From Triops longicaudatus (lineage: Eukaryota > Arthropoda > Branchiopoda > Notostraca > Triopsidae), in contig JAGQDJ010000282.1 in the NCBI GenBank assembly GCA_022885665.1, forward strand, positions 1-64,000: a DNA stretch of 64,000 nt, read 5' to 3'. A program made the position numbers and the translations under genes. Positions 23,108 to 35,931 of this stretch are shown here, in pieces (the stretch's first letter is position 1; each line of letters opens with the position of its first letter). Below the pieces are notes generated by a model. The model was given only the letters and a program-made list of their open reading frames with translations, was not told the DNA's origin and ran no database searches.

Positions 23108-23511
23108 ATGGCCCTTACGAGTAACACATGTTGGACGATCTGGATTGGCGTCGTTCTCGGCTTGGCAGTTTTCTCCATGGTGGATGGTGCAGAAGCGGCG
23201 TCCGTCCCATCTGCCGCACAATACAACCAAGAATTCGTCAGTTTGGGCGAAACACTGCCCCCTCGTTTGCGCAAAATTTATTACGCCCTCGCCAGTTTGG
23301 CCGACAATTATCCGAGTCTGGATGAACGAGGTAAGTACACCGCACAGCCATCCCTTTTGGCTTCCACACATGTTTCTCATGACCCATAGTGTTTTTCCTT
23401 TGGCGTATTGCAGCCTTACGGGATCGCGACGTGGCACCGCTTTACAACTCGGGCATCAAACGACAAGACGTCGACCATGTGTTTTTGAGGTTCGGTCGCC
23501 GCCGACGTTGA
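23108..23511 (+). CDS. Ms: myosuppressin neuropeptide precursor
   Basis: 106-residue prepropeptide. Exons 23108-23330 and 23414-23511 are joined by an 83-nt phase 1 intron. Residues 1 to about 30 form a signal peptide (hydrophobic [15 protein letters not shown], then Ala-rich cleavage region). A spacer (residues 31-80) leads to a KR dibasic site, then [10 protein letters not shown], the Gly amide donor, and RRRR, then stop. Processing would give [18 protein letters not shown], the classical arthropod myosuppressin that acts through class A GPCRs to inhibit visceral and heart muscle. The single peptide copy at the C terminus and the overall length are normal for this family. Decapods usually have QDLDHVFLRF, so the Val at position 3 argues against a decapod. 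Confidence 0.98.
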
Positions 23512-23593
23512 TTCGAGGTATCGGGAGAAAGTGACAAGCTGATAGAAACTATGACCCAACTTGCCTGTCAACAGCCATGTAATCCTTGCACAG

Positions 23594-23599
23594 AATAAA
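23594..23599 (+). terminator. polyadenylation signal AATAAA of myosuppressin
   Basis: Canonical AATAAA 83 nt after the myosuppressin stop codon. Confidence 0.75.
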
Positions 23600-25403
23600 G
23601 AAAGAGATATTGTCTTTATCCTACCCTGTCTCTCACCGAATTTACTCTCGTTGTATTAACCTCCACACACCGTACCGTTTGCGTTTTTATTACTCAAGAC
23701 ACCTCCCCCTTACCGTAATAACCTATAAAAACCCTCACCCATGTGTATAATCAAGCCTGTGTATTGTTACTGGCTGCATAAAATAACCGTTACTAAAACA
23801 CATCACAATGATGAAAAACGAAGCAATGGTACCCTCCTTTTTTTCTCTCGCTCCAGGGTTGAAGACGCGTAAATTTCATTGTACCCAATAATCCATTTAA
23901 TCATTACATTTGTTAAATAAAAAAAAGTACTGAGGAAACTTTTCGAATAACCGAATTTTGCTCCAATTACTGCACCTGGTCCAATCCCACAGTCCAAAAA
24001 CTTTTAAATAAGGAAAAAGGAAAGAGTTAAGTGCTAAACCTCCTACGCTAACAACGTGTCGGGCTATAAATGAAATAAAAAAAAGACTGAAGGGAAAATT
24101 CACGAGTGTAAAGCCACTTGTTAAAATAAGTAGCAGAAGGTTATAAGCTTTACGACGTAGGAATATTTAGGGCACGTTGTAGTATATGTCCCGTGCGTGC
24201 CGAGTACCCAGATTGCCCGTGGAATGGACATACAAACAGCTATTAACAGATCCTGGTAACAAAGACACTCACTGATTACCACTATCCCTTGAGTTTATTA
24301 CGCTCTTGGCTAAATGGCTACGAGTTCACCGACAGATTTGACTTGAGCTTGCAAAAATAATTACACAGTTACTGGAAATCAAGGACTTAACCATGGGGTG
24401 TCATCACAGGGTCCAATCTCCCCACACTCCCCGAGATTATTGTTAATATTTTTTTTTTATACGGATGATATGAGACATTTCAAGTGTCCGAAAAGTCGCT
24501 TACAAACTCCTCTCCCCGAACTAAAAATCCTGGGTACGTCCTTGCTGGAAATAATAAATGTCTATCTAACAATTCTTTACGGCGTCATTTTGTGGCTACT
24601 ACAAGCCAATTTTTGAAACCTCCTTTCCTATGCTTTCCACCGCAACGGGGATCACATATTGGGCACGATAGCCTTGCTAATTCTGCAGATGAAATTTCTG
24701 CCAATATGGCGCCACATGATGACGAAACGCTAGGTTTACATTGCTGCGGAACCACGTGTACGACCTGCATATGGTAGAAAATACGCTCCCTGTTCATGTC
24801 TATAAAAAATAACAGAATTTTGTTATACGATACAACGAACTTTGGTTAAAACGAAGTTTGTCTGATCCTAGGATATTGATTAATATCGAGATTCTACGGG
24901 GAAAATACCAACTTACAAACAATCTTATGGCTGGCCATTGTACTCACAACAAAACCTTCTGCCTTTTTCTCGTTTTTCGTGCAAGAATAAAAAAAAGCCT
25001 GTAAGGTTGCAATTGAGTTTTTAGTACAGAAGCTCGCAGTCAACAATAGCGCTTTGTTCCCAGAAAAATTTATTTGAATTTATACACAATTTTATTCATT
25101 TGACTTTAAAGTTGTCAAAATACTTTAGTCAAACCCTGTAATACAATACACGCAACAATCAACAATGAACGACTGCAGGCCTAATATCTCACTCATGCAT
25201 CTATTGTAAGCTTTATACAAAAGTTGGAGAATTTACGACAGATCTTGTTGCCCGAACATTTTATGAACAGTTGAGTTTCATTTCCAGCAAAAAATATACA
25301 TAAATTCCCCGCCTGCCTTAGGGAGAGAAAAAAAAAACATCAGCCGAGAGCTTTGCTCACACTGAACAAACTAGATTCCGTTTTTTAAAAGAAAAATTCG
25401 CTG
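23600..25403. other. intergenic between myosuppressin and C2CD5 3' ends
   Basis: 1.8 kb between convergent genes. No exon recognised. It must contain the C2CD5 3'UTR: minus-strand AATAAA motifs occur around 25065-25095. A 97-codon + strand ORF at 24484-24777 overlaps a minus-strand ORF of similar size and neither resembles a known family. Confidence 0.45.
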
Positions 25404-26797
25404 TTATGCGATGCAAGTAACATACACGACATCTCCCCCGACGCTAATTAAGCACTGGCCCTATAAAAGTCCAGAAAGAAGGAGGAAAATTAATTTGAAA
25501 ACTTCACTCACAGAAAAATTCAACAGAATGTTTGAAAAGCCAAGCATTACTTGATTTTTATGGGGGTTGTGCAAGAGTACACATTCCGACATAAAATAAG
25601 CTACCATGGCGTTCCCTCCCAAGGCCGCCACATGGGCGCGTACGATAGCTAGTACTTCATTTAAAAACTGATGCGTGAAACCGCTTAAACCACCTCCCTA
25701 ATAGAGATTTAACCCCACGTGGGAACCAAATTAATCAATTTGCACGAAACAGCGCACCAAAACAGAACTAAAATTAGATGATTTTATAACAAAAAAGAGG
25801 ATAACTCACCTCACGGATACTCGTGCTTTCTCTAATGAAAAAGAAGTTCAAGTGGCCCAAATAACGTTCAATTTTGGCACCGGGAATGAGCGGCAAACTA
25901 GTGATAACTATACCAACATTGGGACTCGTTAACTCTTTTTTCGCAAGGATCTTATTTCCTTCTCCCTCGTCAGGGTATCCTTCTTTTTCCTCTTCTAAAT
26001 TAAATAATAAATCCGCTTCGCCTGAGGAGGATTTGGCTTTCAGCTTCCAACGAGAGCCTTTTGGATCTGGCGATACTGCCACGGCATTGCCTAATGCAAA
26101 CCAACAACAACAATGTCTCTTAACTGAGTAATTTTTCATTTTTTTCACAAAAAAATTCATTAGGCTCACCTAATACTGTCACTTGTAACTGATCCTCTTC
26201 CGGTAAATCCACGCTAAAGAGCACATGGCTTAGCAAACAAGGACGCAACTTGCGCAACTTGAAGTAAATGCTCTAAGACAGGTATCCGATTTGTAGGAAA
26301 GTGAAAAAACGCATCAGAAAAATTGTCTTTTACTTGCATCATAGTGTCCATTACGGAGTCTAAGTACGGTTTAAGCCTATCGGCAGCAAATTTTCCCCGC
26401 CAAACTCGGGTGAAGGCTTGCACTTGAGCCTTCGGCTGGGGTTTCACCCCATTGCCGGGATAACAAGATAAACTGACGACTTGGACGCCTTCCGGGGGCG
26501 GAACATCCTTTAAGAGCGCTTTAATATTCTCCGCTTCGCCTTCATCTACCTAATTCACCACTCTATAAGGTTTCCTCGAACGAAATATTTTTTTTTCCTT
26601 TTTCACATCGACAATAAACACACCGGAAAAAAAAATCCTTTTTTACTTGTATAATACACGTGTCTTTGTTCCCAGCGGATAATTGCACATCGGGGAACTC
26701 GTCATCAGAATCGGAGTCAGTTCCATTTTCGAAACTAGTCTCGTCTGCTGTTCCATCAAGTGTCTGCTTCCAAAATGTGTTTTGAATAATCGTCAGG

Positions 26798-26833
<36 letters not shown>

Positions 26834-29800
26834 NNNNNNNNNNNNNNNNNNNNNNNNNNNNNNNNNNNNNNNNNNNNNNNNNNNNNNNNNNNNNNNNNNN
26901 NNNNNNNNNNNNNNNNNNNNNNNNNNNNNATATATATATATATATATATATACATCATACATATATATATGACAAAATATATATGACAAAACAAAAATAC
27001 TCTGAGAGAAACGCCTTTGAGTCCATAGGCTTCCTGATTTGCTAGTTGCACGTCTCGGATCCTACGATTCAGATCTTCAGACTTGGTGTCTCTCCGCCCA
27101 CTTGAAGGAAGGGGAGTAAGGAGGCTAGGAGCTGGTAAACTTCCTAGGAACAGGGCAGTGCCGGTAGCCACGCCCACTACAGCTCGTTCACCGATGGCAA
27201 GCTGAACCTGGAATATAAAGAAAAAATAGAAAATTAAAGCACGCAACAATTCCTAAACAGTAGACTTCTTTCTTCGACTCAGCGCCAAAACTAAGAAGAA
27301 AAATACGGAACATTTCAGAATGTTCTTTAAAAATTAGTCTTGCACACGTACGTTGAGTCCAAATATGGCATTCATTCCTTTCAATCGAAGTTTGTTGATA
27401 AGCTCGCGGTGAAGTTCATACTGCAGGAACGGTAAGCAATCCGAAATATCTTTGGCCAAAACGTCGCCCCGGGCTTCACGCTTGTATTGACGAGCTACTC
27501 GTGCTTGTAAAAGTACTGGCTGGCCGATGGGGTGGATTTTGGGAGGCAACTCCACCGTGGCTATAAGAAGATCAGGTACCCAGCCTTTCCTAATGAAGAA
27601 GCCAAGCCATTGTTAAATTTGTCCATGTCAATTTTACAGTGAGGCAAACTAATTTTGCGGTGCTATACTTGCAAACGGCGCATTTGGTAACGCGAACTTG
27701 GAAAGGGAGCAAACGTGGACTGTACGGAATATGGCTCACGTGGCAGGGTTTCAGGCTGCTGTTTTCTTCCGTTGTTTCATTCACAGCATGAATGTTAACC
27801 GACGCAGCTGTGCCGGACGCACTTAATACGCAAACCCCTTCACTACGTTAACACAGAGGTTATAAATAAATCTTATTTTCCTTTCATTGTAAAGGAACGA
27901 AGAAAAGTGAAGACAATACGAAAAAAGAATAATAACGATGGTATAAAAATGAGTGACACCAACTGTTGTGCTAAAATAAACTACGTATACGGAAAGAGAA
28001 AATGAAATATTGCAACCATTTTTTAAATTAAACTTCTATACCATATCGTTGTATGTTCTTCATATCCTAAAACCGCATTACACGCCAACGCTCGAGCATG
28101 AGCGCGAACTTCTTTGCGCAATTCTGTCCACCAGACATCTCTGACATCCACTTCCGACTCCCCTAGCGCCACATGTTCTAGAAGTTTTACCGATCTTGCA
28201 CTCACAGTTCCACCTTAACAGAGCAATTTTCTTTTAAAATTTTCGAATTTTCTCTAACAAAAATTGACTTGAACATTTCTTCCTCTAGTTAGTCGTCCAT
28301 TTTCGCGAACTTACCAAAATTAAGTACGAAGTCGGGAGGATACTTTATCATGGTAAAAAATGGATACTCAAGCATATCGAGCGCAGCAGGCGTGTCGGAT
28401 GGGGCTGAAGCCTGTTTCGGCGTAAATCGAACATTTTGTCCATCGCTACCTAGAAATGAACACTGCACTTAATATATAAAGTAATGCGTTGCTTCATCAT
28501 TGTAATTGCAACGGTTACTTTTTAAAAGAGTGTAGTTGAAATGTAATAATAGATTCTAAATAAAAATTGTCAATTGTAACAAGGGCTATTCTTTACATTG
28601 ATTTTTTTTTTAATTTCGAGATCGTAAATAGTATGAAAAATAGAATAGGTCTAATTAAATAAACTAACATAAAAAGGTGAGTAAATTAAGTGATATGAAT
28701 TTTTAGGGTAAGATGAGTACTTCACACTGTGCTGCGTGCCATTTGTTTGGTTGCTTAGACTATAAAAACGAGCAAAGAAAAGCAAACAGGAATCTTTCTC
28801 TAAGAAACCAAAGGAGTTGTTATTGTAATGTAATATGGGCTTTTTTTTAGTTTACTACTAATTACATTAAATTTTTACAGAGTAAAATTGTAACGAGTAC
28901 ATTACAATTCCTCAAAAAAGGTAATTGGCATTACATTACCTTTACTTATAATCATGACACAACACTGATTAAGTGACATGTAATTTATTAGACATGTTTT
29001 CAGCGCCTTCATTTGGAATTAATGTCAATTCTCAATGAACGATACCGAAACACCCGCCAAAGTAAATAAGTTTACAGGCTAGTTATCGTAAATTCACTTG
29101 AAACGTGAATAGTATTAATACCTAACAACCAGTTTACTACGTAATAAACTGACAAAGGCGAAGCTATAAATTACTTTTCGGTGTAGTGGCAATATCCGAT
29201 TCGGATAACCGTCTTTGGGTAATTTTTGCAGCCGACGACTGTGTTTTGGTAATACTAGGCGTGGTTACTGTGGCCGTTCCGCCCGAGTCCTTCACTGCTT
29301 CTTCCAGTCGACTGCTTGGCCTATAAGGGAAAGGGCGGAGCGATTCGGAGGGGGTGTTAATACTACTCGTGATAAAAGCGTTATCTACAAGTGGGCGTGG
29401 CGAGGTGAAAGCTATAGCGACAGGCAAAGGCGAAGACGGAGCCGACTGGCTCGCAAAAGCAGCGCCGTAAGGAGGTGGAACCGTTAAGAAGGTGCGTCGT
29501 CGGAGAGCTGGCTTCGCTTCCAGCTCATCGTCTACAGAATTCGAGCTTAACGAATCCTCCGACGAGCTGATAAAGCAAATTGGGCCACGATGGTCCTCAG
29601 GCCCCTCCCCCTCCGCTTCGGGAGAAGTATCACGTTCATGCACAATTACGGGTACAGGCTTCGATAACGCAAAGGACACGCCCATGGGCGGGGTTTTTAA
29701 CATGCAAGTGATGCTAGTTGTTTCTAGATTAGTTGAATGCATTTTCACCAAATGGTCGGATAACAAATTGGCACTAGTGTTCGTAGGACTGTAAGAGAGT

Positions 29801-31974
29801 GAGTGCAGTAGCTTGTGAGGCTTGGAAGGGACGCCAAGAGGGGGTGAAGGACGGTGTTTTAAAGCGGGCAAGAAGGGTGAGGCTACTTTGCTTAAAAAGG
29901 GGATGTAAGACAAGGAAGATTTGCGATGAGGAAAAAGCTTGGCCCTTCGGCGGTAAGACGGTGGGCGGTGTAAGGAGGGTTCCGTCTGAGCGTAAGACAA
30001 ACCGGGTTTAATTCTAGCTCGGTTATAGCGTGTTAAACTTCATAATCAAGCACAAGAAGATGCAGATATACGAAGGAAGAGAAGAAAGTGCGAAAAAAAT
30101 GGAGAAAGACACAAGTTTAAGACGAGTTTCCCATAAGATGCGAGCTTGTAGGCTAAACTGTGTACTAAACTAGACAACGCCTTCCAATTCCCATGTGTCT
30201 TAGAGATAAAAAAGGGAGAAGAAAAGTTTAAAGTGTTTCGTAATGAAAAGAGTCAAAGCTGTCCATGCCTAAATTTCGAATGCGGAAAGAAAAATTAAAT
30301 TGAATAATTGCTTTACTCGGAGGGGTTTTCTTTGGAGTTCTGCGGTTGATCTTTCCGTAATAAGGTAACAGCCGTACCGATACCCCGGACTACGATGCCA
30401 GATTCGCCTTCGAGGTCGAACATTTGACGATAACTGTAGTAAGGGCATCAATTTAAGGTGTCGTACAACACTTCAGAACAGAACTTTTTTCTTATCATGG
30501 TTTTAACAAAACATAAAATAGTTCAATATAAAAAAAAGAACAACTCTATTCGGCTTTTGCAGTGCGCTATGTGAAACAAAATAAAGTTTAATTTCCTATG
30601 AAAAGAAAAGAATATTTACCCTATAACTGCGTTTCCTCCAAGTTCTAGTGCCTTTAAGCCGATTTTTCGCCGGACTTCGCCTGACAGTTTTGAGAAAAGT
30701 GTTTGACGCGCTTCGTTTGAAGCTCGCGGTGTTCGAATTTTATCTATCCATTGATACTCCGGATCGTCGTTTACGACAAGTTCTTCTACAAAGCCGTGAA
30801 TCGCTTTGGCTGTAAAACCTTCCGGAATTTGAGGCGCTAAAACAAAAAGAAAAAGAGACAAACTGATGAAACATAATAACGCACAAAATAGAGTCAAAAT
30901 GTAATGGATTAACAAAAAGAAATCACTTCCACTCTGCGTTACTAAAAAACATGCACTTTAGCGGAATTTTTTCATACACTTTCAAGCAGAATATAATAAA
31001 ATACCTATATAAAGGTTTAGTTAAGAAATGATGTATCTGGCAATAAATGACAATGAACTATAAGCCCTTCTAAGTTAATTTGAATAAAATATATTGAAAC
31101 ATTTACTAACAAAGATCCCAAGTTGACACTGTCTAACTAAAAATAAAAAGTAGATAATTACGCCTATTTTTATCGTACACCTTTTTTAACAGATTTTCCT
31201 GTAACTGTTGCAAAACAAACTACAGAACCGCAGAATCACAAATAAATAATTTTATAGACGGAAGAATTTACTAATGAAAATATTTTTACTATAGTACAGG
31301 GAAAGAACGGAGACTTACAACAAAAAATTCGAATTCCACAGGATGACTGGCGAAACTTGTTCACGTCTGAGAACAGCTCCACTTTTACGACGATGGAAAC
31401 TTCTCCCCGAATACCTGGTTATAAAGTAAGAAATAAATGTGAGCAATTTACGATATCCAGTAACGTAAAGATTAGAAAAGGCACTCTGTACCGTTCATAG
31501 TATCAAAAACGGGAAGAAAGCCAGAAAATACAGTTTCGTTTTCTTGTGTGCATGTTATCTGTTTCTGCAGGTGGCGCTCTGGACGAGCCGTATTCCGAGT
31601 AGAAGAAATCGGGAAACTGGGTAGCAACAAAGGGTTGAGATCAACGAAGACTTTGCCAATTGAGTCATTTGCGGAATACGTATCGTAATCCATTAGCCGG
31701 ATCTGGAGAGGTTCATCTTGCAATTCTGCATCATCAACCTACAACAAACGATCAGCACTACTAATTTAATTAAATCGTATTAAAAAGAAAAGCTGACCTC
31801 GAAACGAAACCAGTCTGAATTCCAGTTTGGATTGAGTGATTTTCGAAACACGTCAGTTTTATAAATCGTTGAGCCCAGTTTAATTTCTACATATGCATCT
31901 GTTGTATCACTAGATCGGTCCATGATAGGCAAATTTTTACCAGCTATAATTTTTACTTTGACTTTACCCGGCAT
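25404..31974 (-). CDS. C2CD5: C2 domain-containing protein 5 (CDP138)
   Basis: 1180-residue C2CD5 homologue. In mammals C2CD5 is an Akt2 substrate that promotes GLUT4 vesicle fusion in a Ca2+-dependent way. 17 exons: 31974-31798, 31738-31492, 31414-31319, 30836-30620, 30433-30317, 30013-29175, 28449-28315, 28213-28042, 27842-27669, 27589-27352, 27207-27001, 26766-26647, 26549-26334, 26272-26170, 26090-25810, 25697-25551, 25460-25404. The N-terminal C2 domain starts at MPGKVKVKIIAGKNLPIMDR. It is followed by FVEELVVNDDPEYQWIDKIR, a large Ser/Pro-rich linker in one 839-nt exon, the repeated RAHARALACNAVLGYEE and RAHVAALGGNAMVAY-type modules, and YELHRELINKLRLKGMNAIF. The C terminus GQCLISVGGDVV matches the vertebrate end. 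The intron between exons 11 and 12 holds the assembly gap. Exon 12 has a tandem AAGCAG acceptor, so its start may differ by 3 nt. Confidence 0.97.
26799..26973. repeat. AT/TA microsatellite with assembly gap
   Basis: A (TA)n tract inside C2CD5 intron 11. The gap is 96 N (26834-26929), with dinucleotide repeat on both sides, so the true repeat length is unknown. Confidence 0.95.
28813..28950. repeat. possible small inverted-repeat element in C2CD5 intron 6
   Basis: TATTGTAATGTAATATGGGC at the left and GGCATTACATTACC at the right form inverted ends (GTAATGTAAT / ATTACATTAC) around an AT-rich centre. It resembles widespread MITE ends, but no target duplication is clear. Confidence 0.35.
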
Positions 31975-32250
31975 GTTATTTACAATTTTATTTAAAGTAC
32001 TAGGAAATCACAGGAACAACACGTTGCTTTTGTTTACTATTTTTATTACAAACGCCTAGCTGATTATAACGACATCTGCCAACGGATAGATTCCTTTCAA
32101 TCCTTCGTGCAGAAGACATCGCGCACTGTGAACATTGTTCTTAACATAATTTTAATCAAGGGTCCCCGATAGTCACCGTAACAATTGTCAAGTCCTGCTA
32201 GTTAATAGCGACGTGACTATATAGTGCATATTTAAATCTCGGTGTTAATA
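31975..32250. promoter_or_regulatory. C2CD5 upstream region
   Basis: Short region between the C2CD5 start codon and the pogo-like element. It presumably includes the 5'UTR and promoter. No motif named with confidence. Confidence 0.35.
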
Positions 32251-33128
32251 CAGTAGAATCCACTTAATTGCACCTCAGATAATGACAAGACTCACTTAAG
32301 TACAAGGAATCTCAAGTCCCGTTTCACTCCCATTTAACGTAATGAAGATTAGCCTCCAATTATGCCAACTCGGTTAATGACACGTCTCTCATAAGACCAC
32401 GTAATTTTCATTTCCCATTGAATATATTTCAATGCTACTTTCTTCAGGTTAATAACAACCGACTAGGGACATGGGTAACTAATATACCGGAAACACGAGG
32501 TAAAAAATTCTAAGAAAAACTTTTGAGTTCCTATTTAATTGCATTTCCTAACGGAAACAAGCCCTTACCTTCCACAATTCTCGAATTCCTGTTTTATATT
32601 TTTTTCGATCTCCAATCAGTTCTATCGTAGAAGATTAGCAGAAAGATGTCAAAAATGAGATATACAACATTATCTATAGTCCAGCGAGTTCAAGTGGTGC
32701 ATCTCTTGGAAAAAAAAGAAGCATAAGTATCAATTGGACAAAAATTTTGTCTTGATCCAAACGTTATTTTAAATGTAAAAAAAATAAATAATGAGAACAT
32801 TCTGGACAATTAGCGCAAGCCTATGGGCAAACGAGTGATATATAGCATTCAATCACTGACTATTTTTTAAGAAGAAAAATGTTTTCTTGTAAGTTTCTTT
32901 TCTTAAAAAAATGTTTATACCATATTTAATTTCAAACATATAAGAATGCAGTTTTCTAATTGGTACTTCTATGTCACATTGATTTTGAACAAATTTTTAA
33001 ATAAAAAAGTTAAAAGTATTTTTTAAAATTAAAAATTGTACAAATACTCACCTCGGATAAACCAAGACTCGCTTAAAGATAAGCCGACTGGTCGGTCCCT
33101 GGGCCTTGCTACTAAGCGGGTTCCACTG
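32251..33128. mobile_element. pogo/Tigger-like non-autonomous element, long copy
   Basis: 878 bp flanked by TA on both sides. The left end is CAGTAGAATCCACTTA and the right end reads CAGTGGAACCCGCTTA as reverse complement. Both termini contain further copies of the ACTCACTTAAG-type sub-repeat. The interior is AT-rich with no transposase. The terminal sequence matches other copies at 33886 and 39266, and the general CAGTRGAAYC pattern of Tc1/mariner-pogo elements. Confidence 0.7.
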
Positions 33129-33365
33129 TATGCGTTATTGTCGGTCCTGGGAAAATGGATTTTAAGGTACTGTAATTTAAAAGGTACAGTGAAATGATAC
33201 AGATTTCCCATAATCGTAAAAACGTAATAAAACAAATTAACCCATTACAAAAAAAATCCGCGTGTGAAATACTTGAGCATAATTTAAATGCATTAGAAAA
33301 GGCTTTTTACAAAACAATACACGGCAAAACTTTTCACATTGTAACAAACAGTAAAACCATAAATT
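33129..33365. other. 3' flank of PYROXD1
   Basis: Short stretch between the transposon and the PYROXD1 stop codon, presumably its 3'UTR. Confidence 0.4.
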
Positions 33366-35931
33366 TCAATCAAAATAATCATCAATGTCAACATCTGGAT
33401 TGAGTATATCTTCTCCCAAATGACTAATATCCGTTTCATTTAAAATAAGGTTTTCCACCGTCTCTTCAAGTTCAGTGTTGCCTATCAGAATCGCACCCTT
33501 CACTTTCCCTTCTTGAACCACCAGTTTTACGTACTCGACACCTGAAATAAATACACGGTTGTTAACATTTTCTTACGGAGATTATTTTGTTATATAAATG
33601 CGACAAGACCTTTAGTCACTCTAACATAAGCTTCGTACTGGTTATTCAAGCCTTGTCCGTTGAAAAGCCCGAGCAGCACAACCCTAAATCCGAAAAAGTT
33701 GGTCACGTGATTGAACAATTCAAAACAGAAGTCCATAAGTAGCTTGTCGTTCTTCAAATCAGCCGCCATGCATTTCCCAGCATAGAACCCCATTTGCCGC
33801 GCTTGTGTCCACAGCCTCATCTAGTAAGAATACATAATTTCAAGTAACTAACACGAAACAAAGACTACAGTGAAAACTATAGACACAGTCCAATACACTT
33901 AACTGCAACGGCCAGAGACCGACCTGCAGGCTTGGGGTTAATCCGAGGTAAATGCCCCTAATTGATTGTTGTTAACCGGACCTGCACAGCATTTTAAGAC
34001 ACCCAAAGGGCTATGAAAATTGCGTGTTTATATGGGAGCTGGTCGTAAACAGAGTTGACGTAATCCGAGGTTAGTCTCCATTGTGTTAAATGGAAGTGAA
34101 AAGGGTTTGAGCCTAGCTTGTAGTCAGGCAAGTCTTGTCGCTATCTTAGTGGTAGTTAAGTGGCTTCGACTATATTTATACTTTTTAAATATAAAATCCT
34201 GGACAAACACGTAACTCACTTGGAACCAAAGGGGAGACTTTGACCAACGCGCCGTGCATGCGTCACCTGCTGCATATATGCCGGGAATCGAAGTCTGCAT
34301 ACATTCATTCACAGCCGCACCCCCATCAGAGGCTACTTTTAGTCCAATTTCCGTGACAACTTGCGGAAGATGAGGCTTGACTCCCGTCGCTGAGATGATC
34401 AGATCACACCCATAAATTTTTCCGTTATTAAGATGAACATACACCGGCCAATCTTCTATAGCATCGGGTACATTTTCAGCCAACACGAAGTCTTTGACGG
34501 TCGTTTCGTACTCAATGACTAGGTTATGCTTGAATGAATGACTCGCGCCTTGTAACTCAAAACCCAAATGCCAATCAGGACCCAACGCACTTCCTGTACC
34601 GGCCACCGTAGCAGAATCGCCTTACGCAAAAACAAAACAAACAAAAACTATCTGCAAATGCTGAAATAATTAAAACGATAAAGACCCAAGAAAATAGTTT
34701 ATAAATACACGATTAGAAGCTACACTACCAAATAGAAAACTAAGAAGAAGGCAAGGAAGGAAGGCAATAAATGCAAAAATATACAGGATATGGAAAACGA
34801 ATAGACAGGGCCGTATATAGGATCTTGGTTCGAAGGATGTTATGAAGTTTCGGGGGATTTTCTATATAATTTTTTTTACACTTGTTTTTTTTACACTTTT
34901 TACGCTCATCACTACAAAATTAACATTTCAGGGCTGCGTTGAAACTCCCCTACCTCCCCCTGGGTACGGGGGTACGAAAAGACCTTAAATTACCTGCATA
35001 TGTATACCTGATATGGTGTACCTGATCCGCTTTTTAAACCCGTGTTCCTTTTCTTTCGAATTTTCGTAACTTAACTCAGACAAATGGTCCAAGAAGAACT
35101 GAGCCGCTCCTGAGTCTATAAATGCTGCTGAAATGGATTTGTGTTTCACAATCCAAATGACTTCCACGTCACGAATCTCATACCTACGGATAAATAAATA
35201 AATAGGACAATAAAAATATAAAATCACTTATCAAGGAAAATTACTAAATTAAAGTTATGAAAATCATAAGAGTAATTGTACATGTAAAATTTTCGAAAAA
35301 CAACAGATTTTTAGATGTTAGAAGAGTCATACGCTAGTTCGGTAGCGATGCCGCCGTTCCCCACCAATACAACTCTCTTGGCTCCTTTTAATTTCGCCTG
35401 AAAAGTAGCTGCAGATTCTGTATCACGGATACCAATTACGTAAGGATTCCCTGAACCAATCAGCTGCGGAATCCCGCCTGTGCAAATGCAAAGCTTTTGG
35501 TACTTGAAACTTTCACCTTTGCAGGTATGGACGGTCTGCCTTGAAAGAAAATGGGGAAATCATTATACTACATTAATTAAAAGAATGAAATATCGAGAAG
35601 CTTACTGTACTGGGTCTATGCTAGTGACATAAGTATGGACAACTGACAAATTTTTATATGTGGCTGTCAGTGATTCTGAGCTCTTCTCTTCGATATCGAA
35701 TTGTTGGAGGGACTGAGTAACCTGCCGAAACTGAGTAACTGCTTTTACTGTAGAACTTGCAGTCAGCAACAAAACGTGAGACTTTTCATCACCGGTGAGC
35801 ATATAACATGCCTATGAGGCCAAACATTAGTCGATTGTCACACGATCACGTTGTTTAGTTACGCTTTCCGCAGCCGAGACACCCGCGATTCCTCCACCGA
35901 CAATGACTATGTCAAAATACTTAGGTTCCAT
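33366..35931 (-). CDS. PYROXD1: PYROXD1, FAD/NAD(P)-dependent oxidoreductase
   Basis: 481-residue class I pyridine nucleotide-disulfide oxidoreductase family protein (human PYROXD1 500). The vertebrate protein is an NAD(P)H oxidoreductase reported to protect the tRNA ligase complex from oxidation. Exons: 35931-35863, 35811-35606, 35539-35333, 35183-35008, 34620-34220, 33820-33610, 33541-33366. FAD-binding VIVGGGIAGVSAAE lies at residues 9-22, NAD-binding VVLVGNGGIATELAYE in exons 3-4, ISATGVKPHLP and the second FAD motif IYAAGDACTARW in exon 5, and WTQARQMGFYAGKCMAA in exon 6. The C-terminal DVDIDDYFD is diagnostic. As expected for PYROXD1 there is no CxxC disulfide. For exon 4 I used the donor TCAG|GTATAC; the nearby CAG|GTAATT breaks the phase. 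Exon 6 uses a weak donor (GTCTTG). Confidence 0.96.
33886..34172. mobile_element. pogo/Tigger-like element in PYROXD1 intron
   Basis: About 290 bp in intron 5. The left part (CACTTAACTGCAACGGCCAG, then GACCGACCTG) resembles the long copy at 32251, and GTAATCCGAGG and AAGTCTTGTCGCT are shared with the copy at 39266. The right end is GTTAAGTGGCTTCGACTATA. Ends are degenerate, so bounds are approximate. Confidence 0.5.
34806..34972 (+). mobile_element. hAT-like MITE, divergent copy in PYROXD1 intron
   Basis: Begins CAGGGCCGTATATAGGATCT and ends CCCCCTGGGTACGGG, the same end architecture as the copy at 4771, but with a strongly diverged interior. Lies in PYROXD1 intron 4. Confidence 0.45.

Noticed and set aside
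29215..30011. Three consecutive + strand ORFs of 70-100 codons
   Set aside because: Antisense shadows of the 839-nt C2CD5 linker exon; the minus frame is continuous and phased with its neighbours.
34994..35007. Alternative PYROXD1 exon 4 donor CAG|GTAATT
   Set aside because: Breaks the reading phase into exon 5; the upstream donor TCAG|GTATAC restores it.
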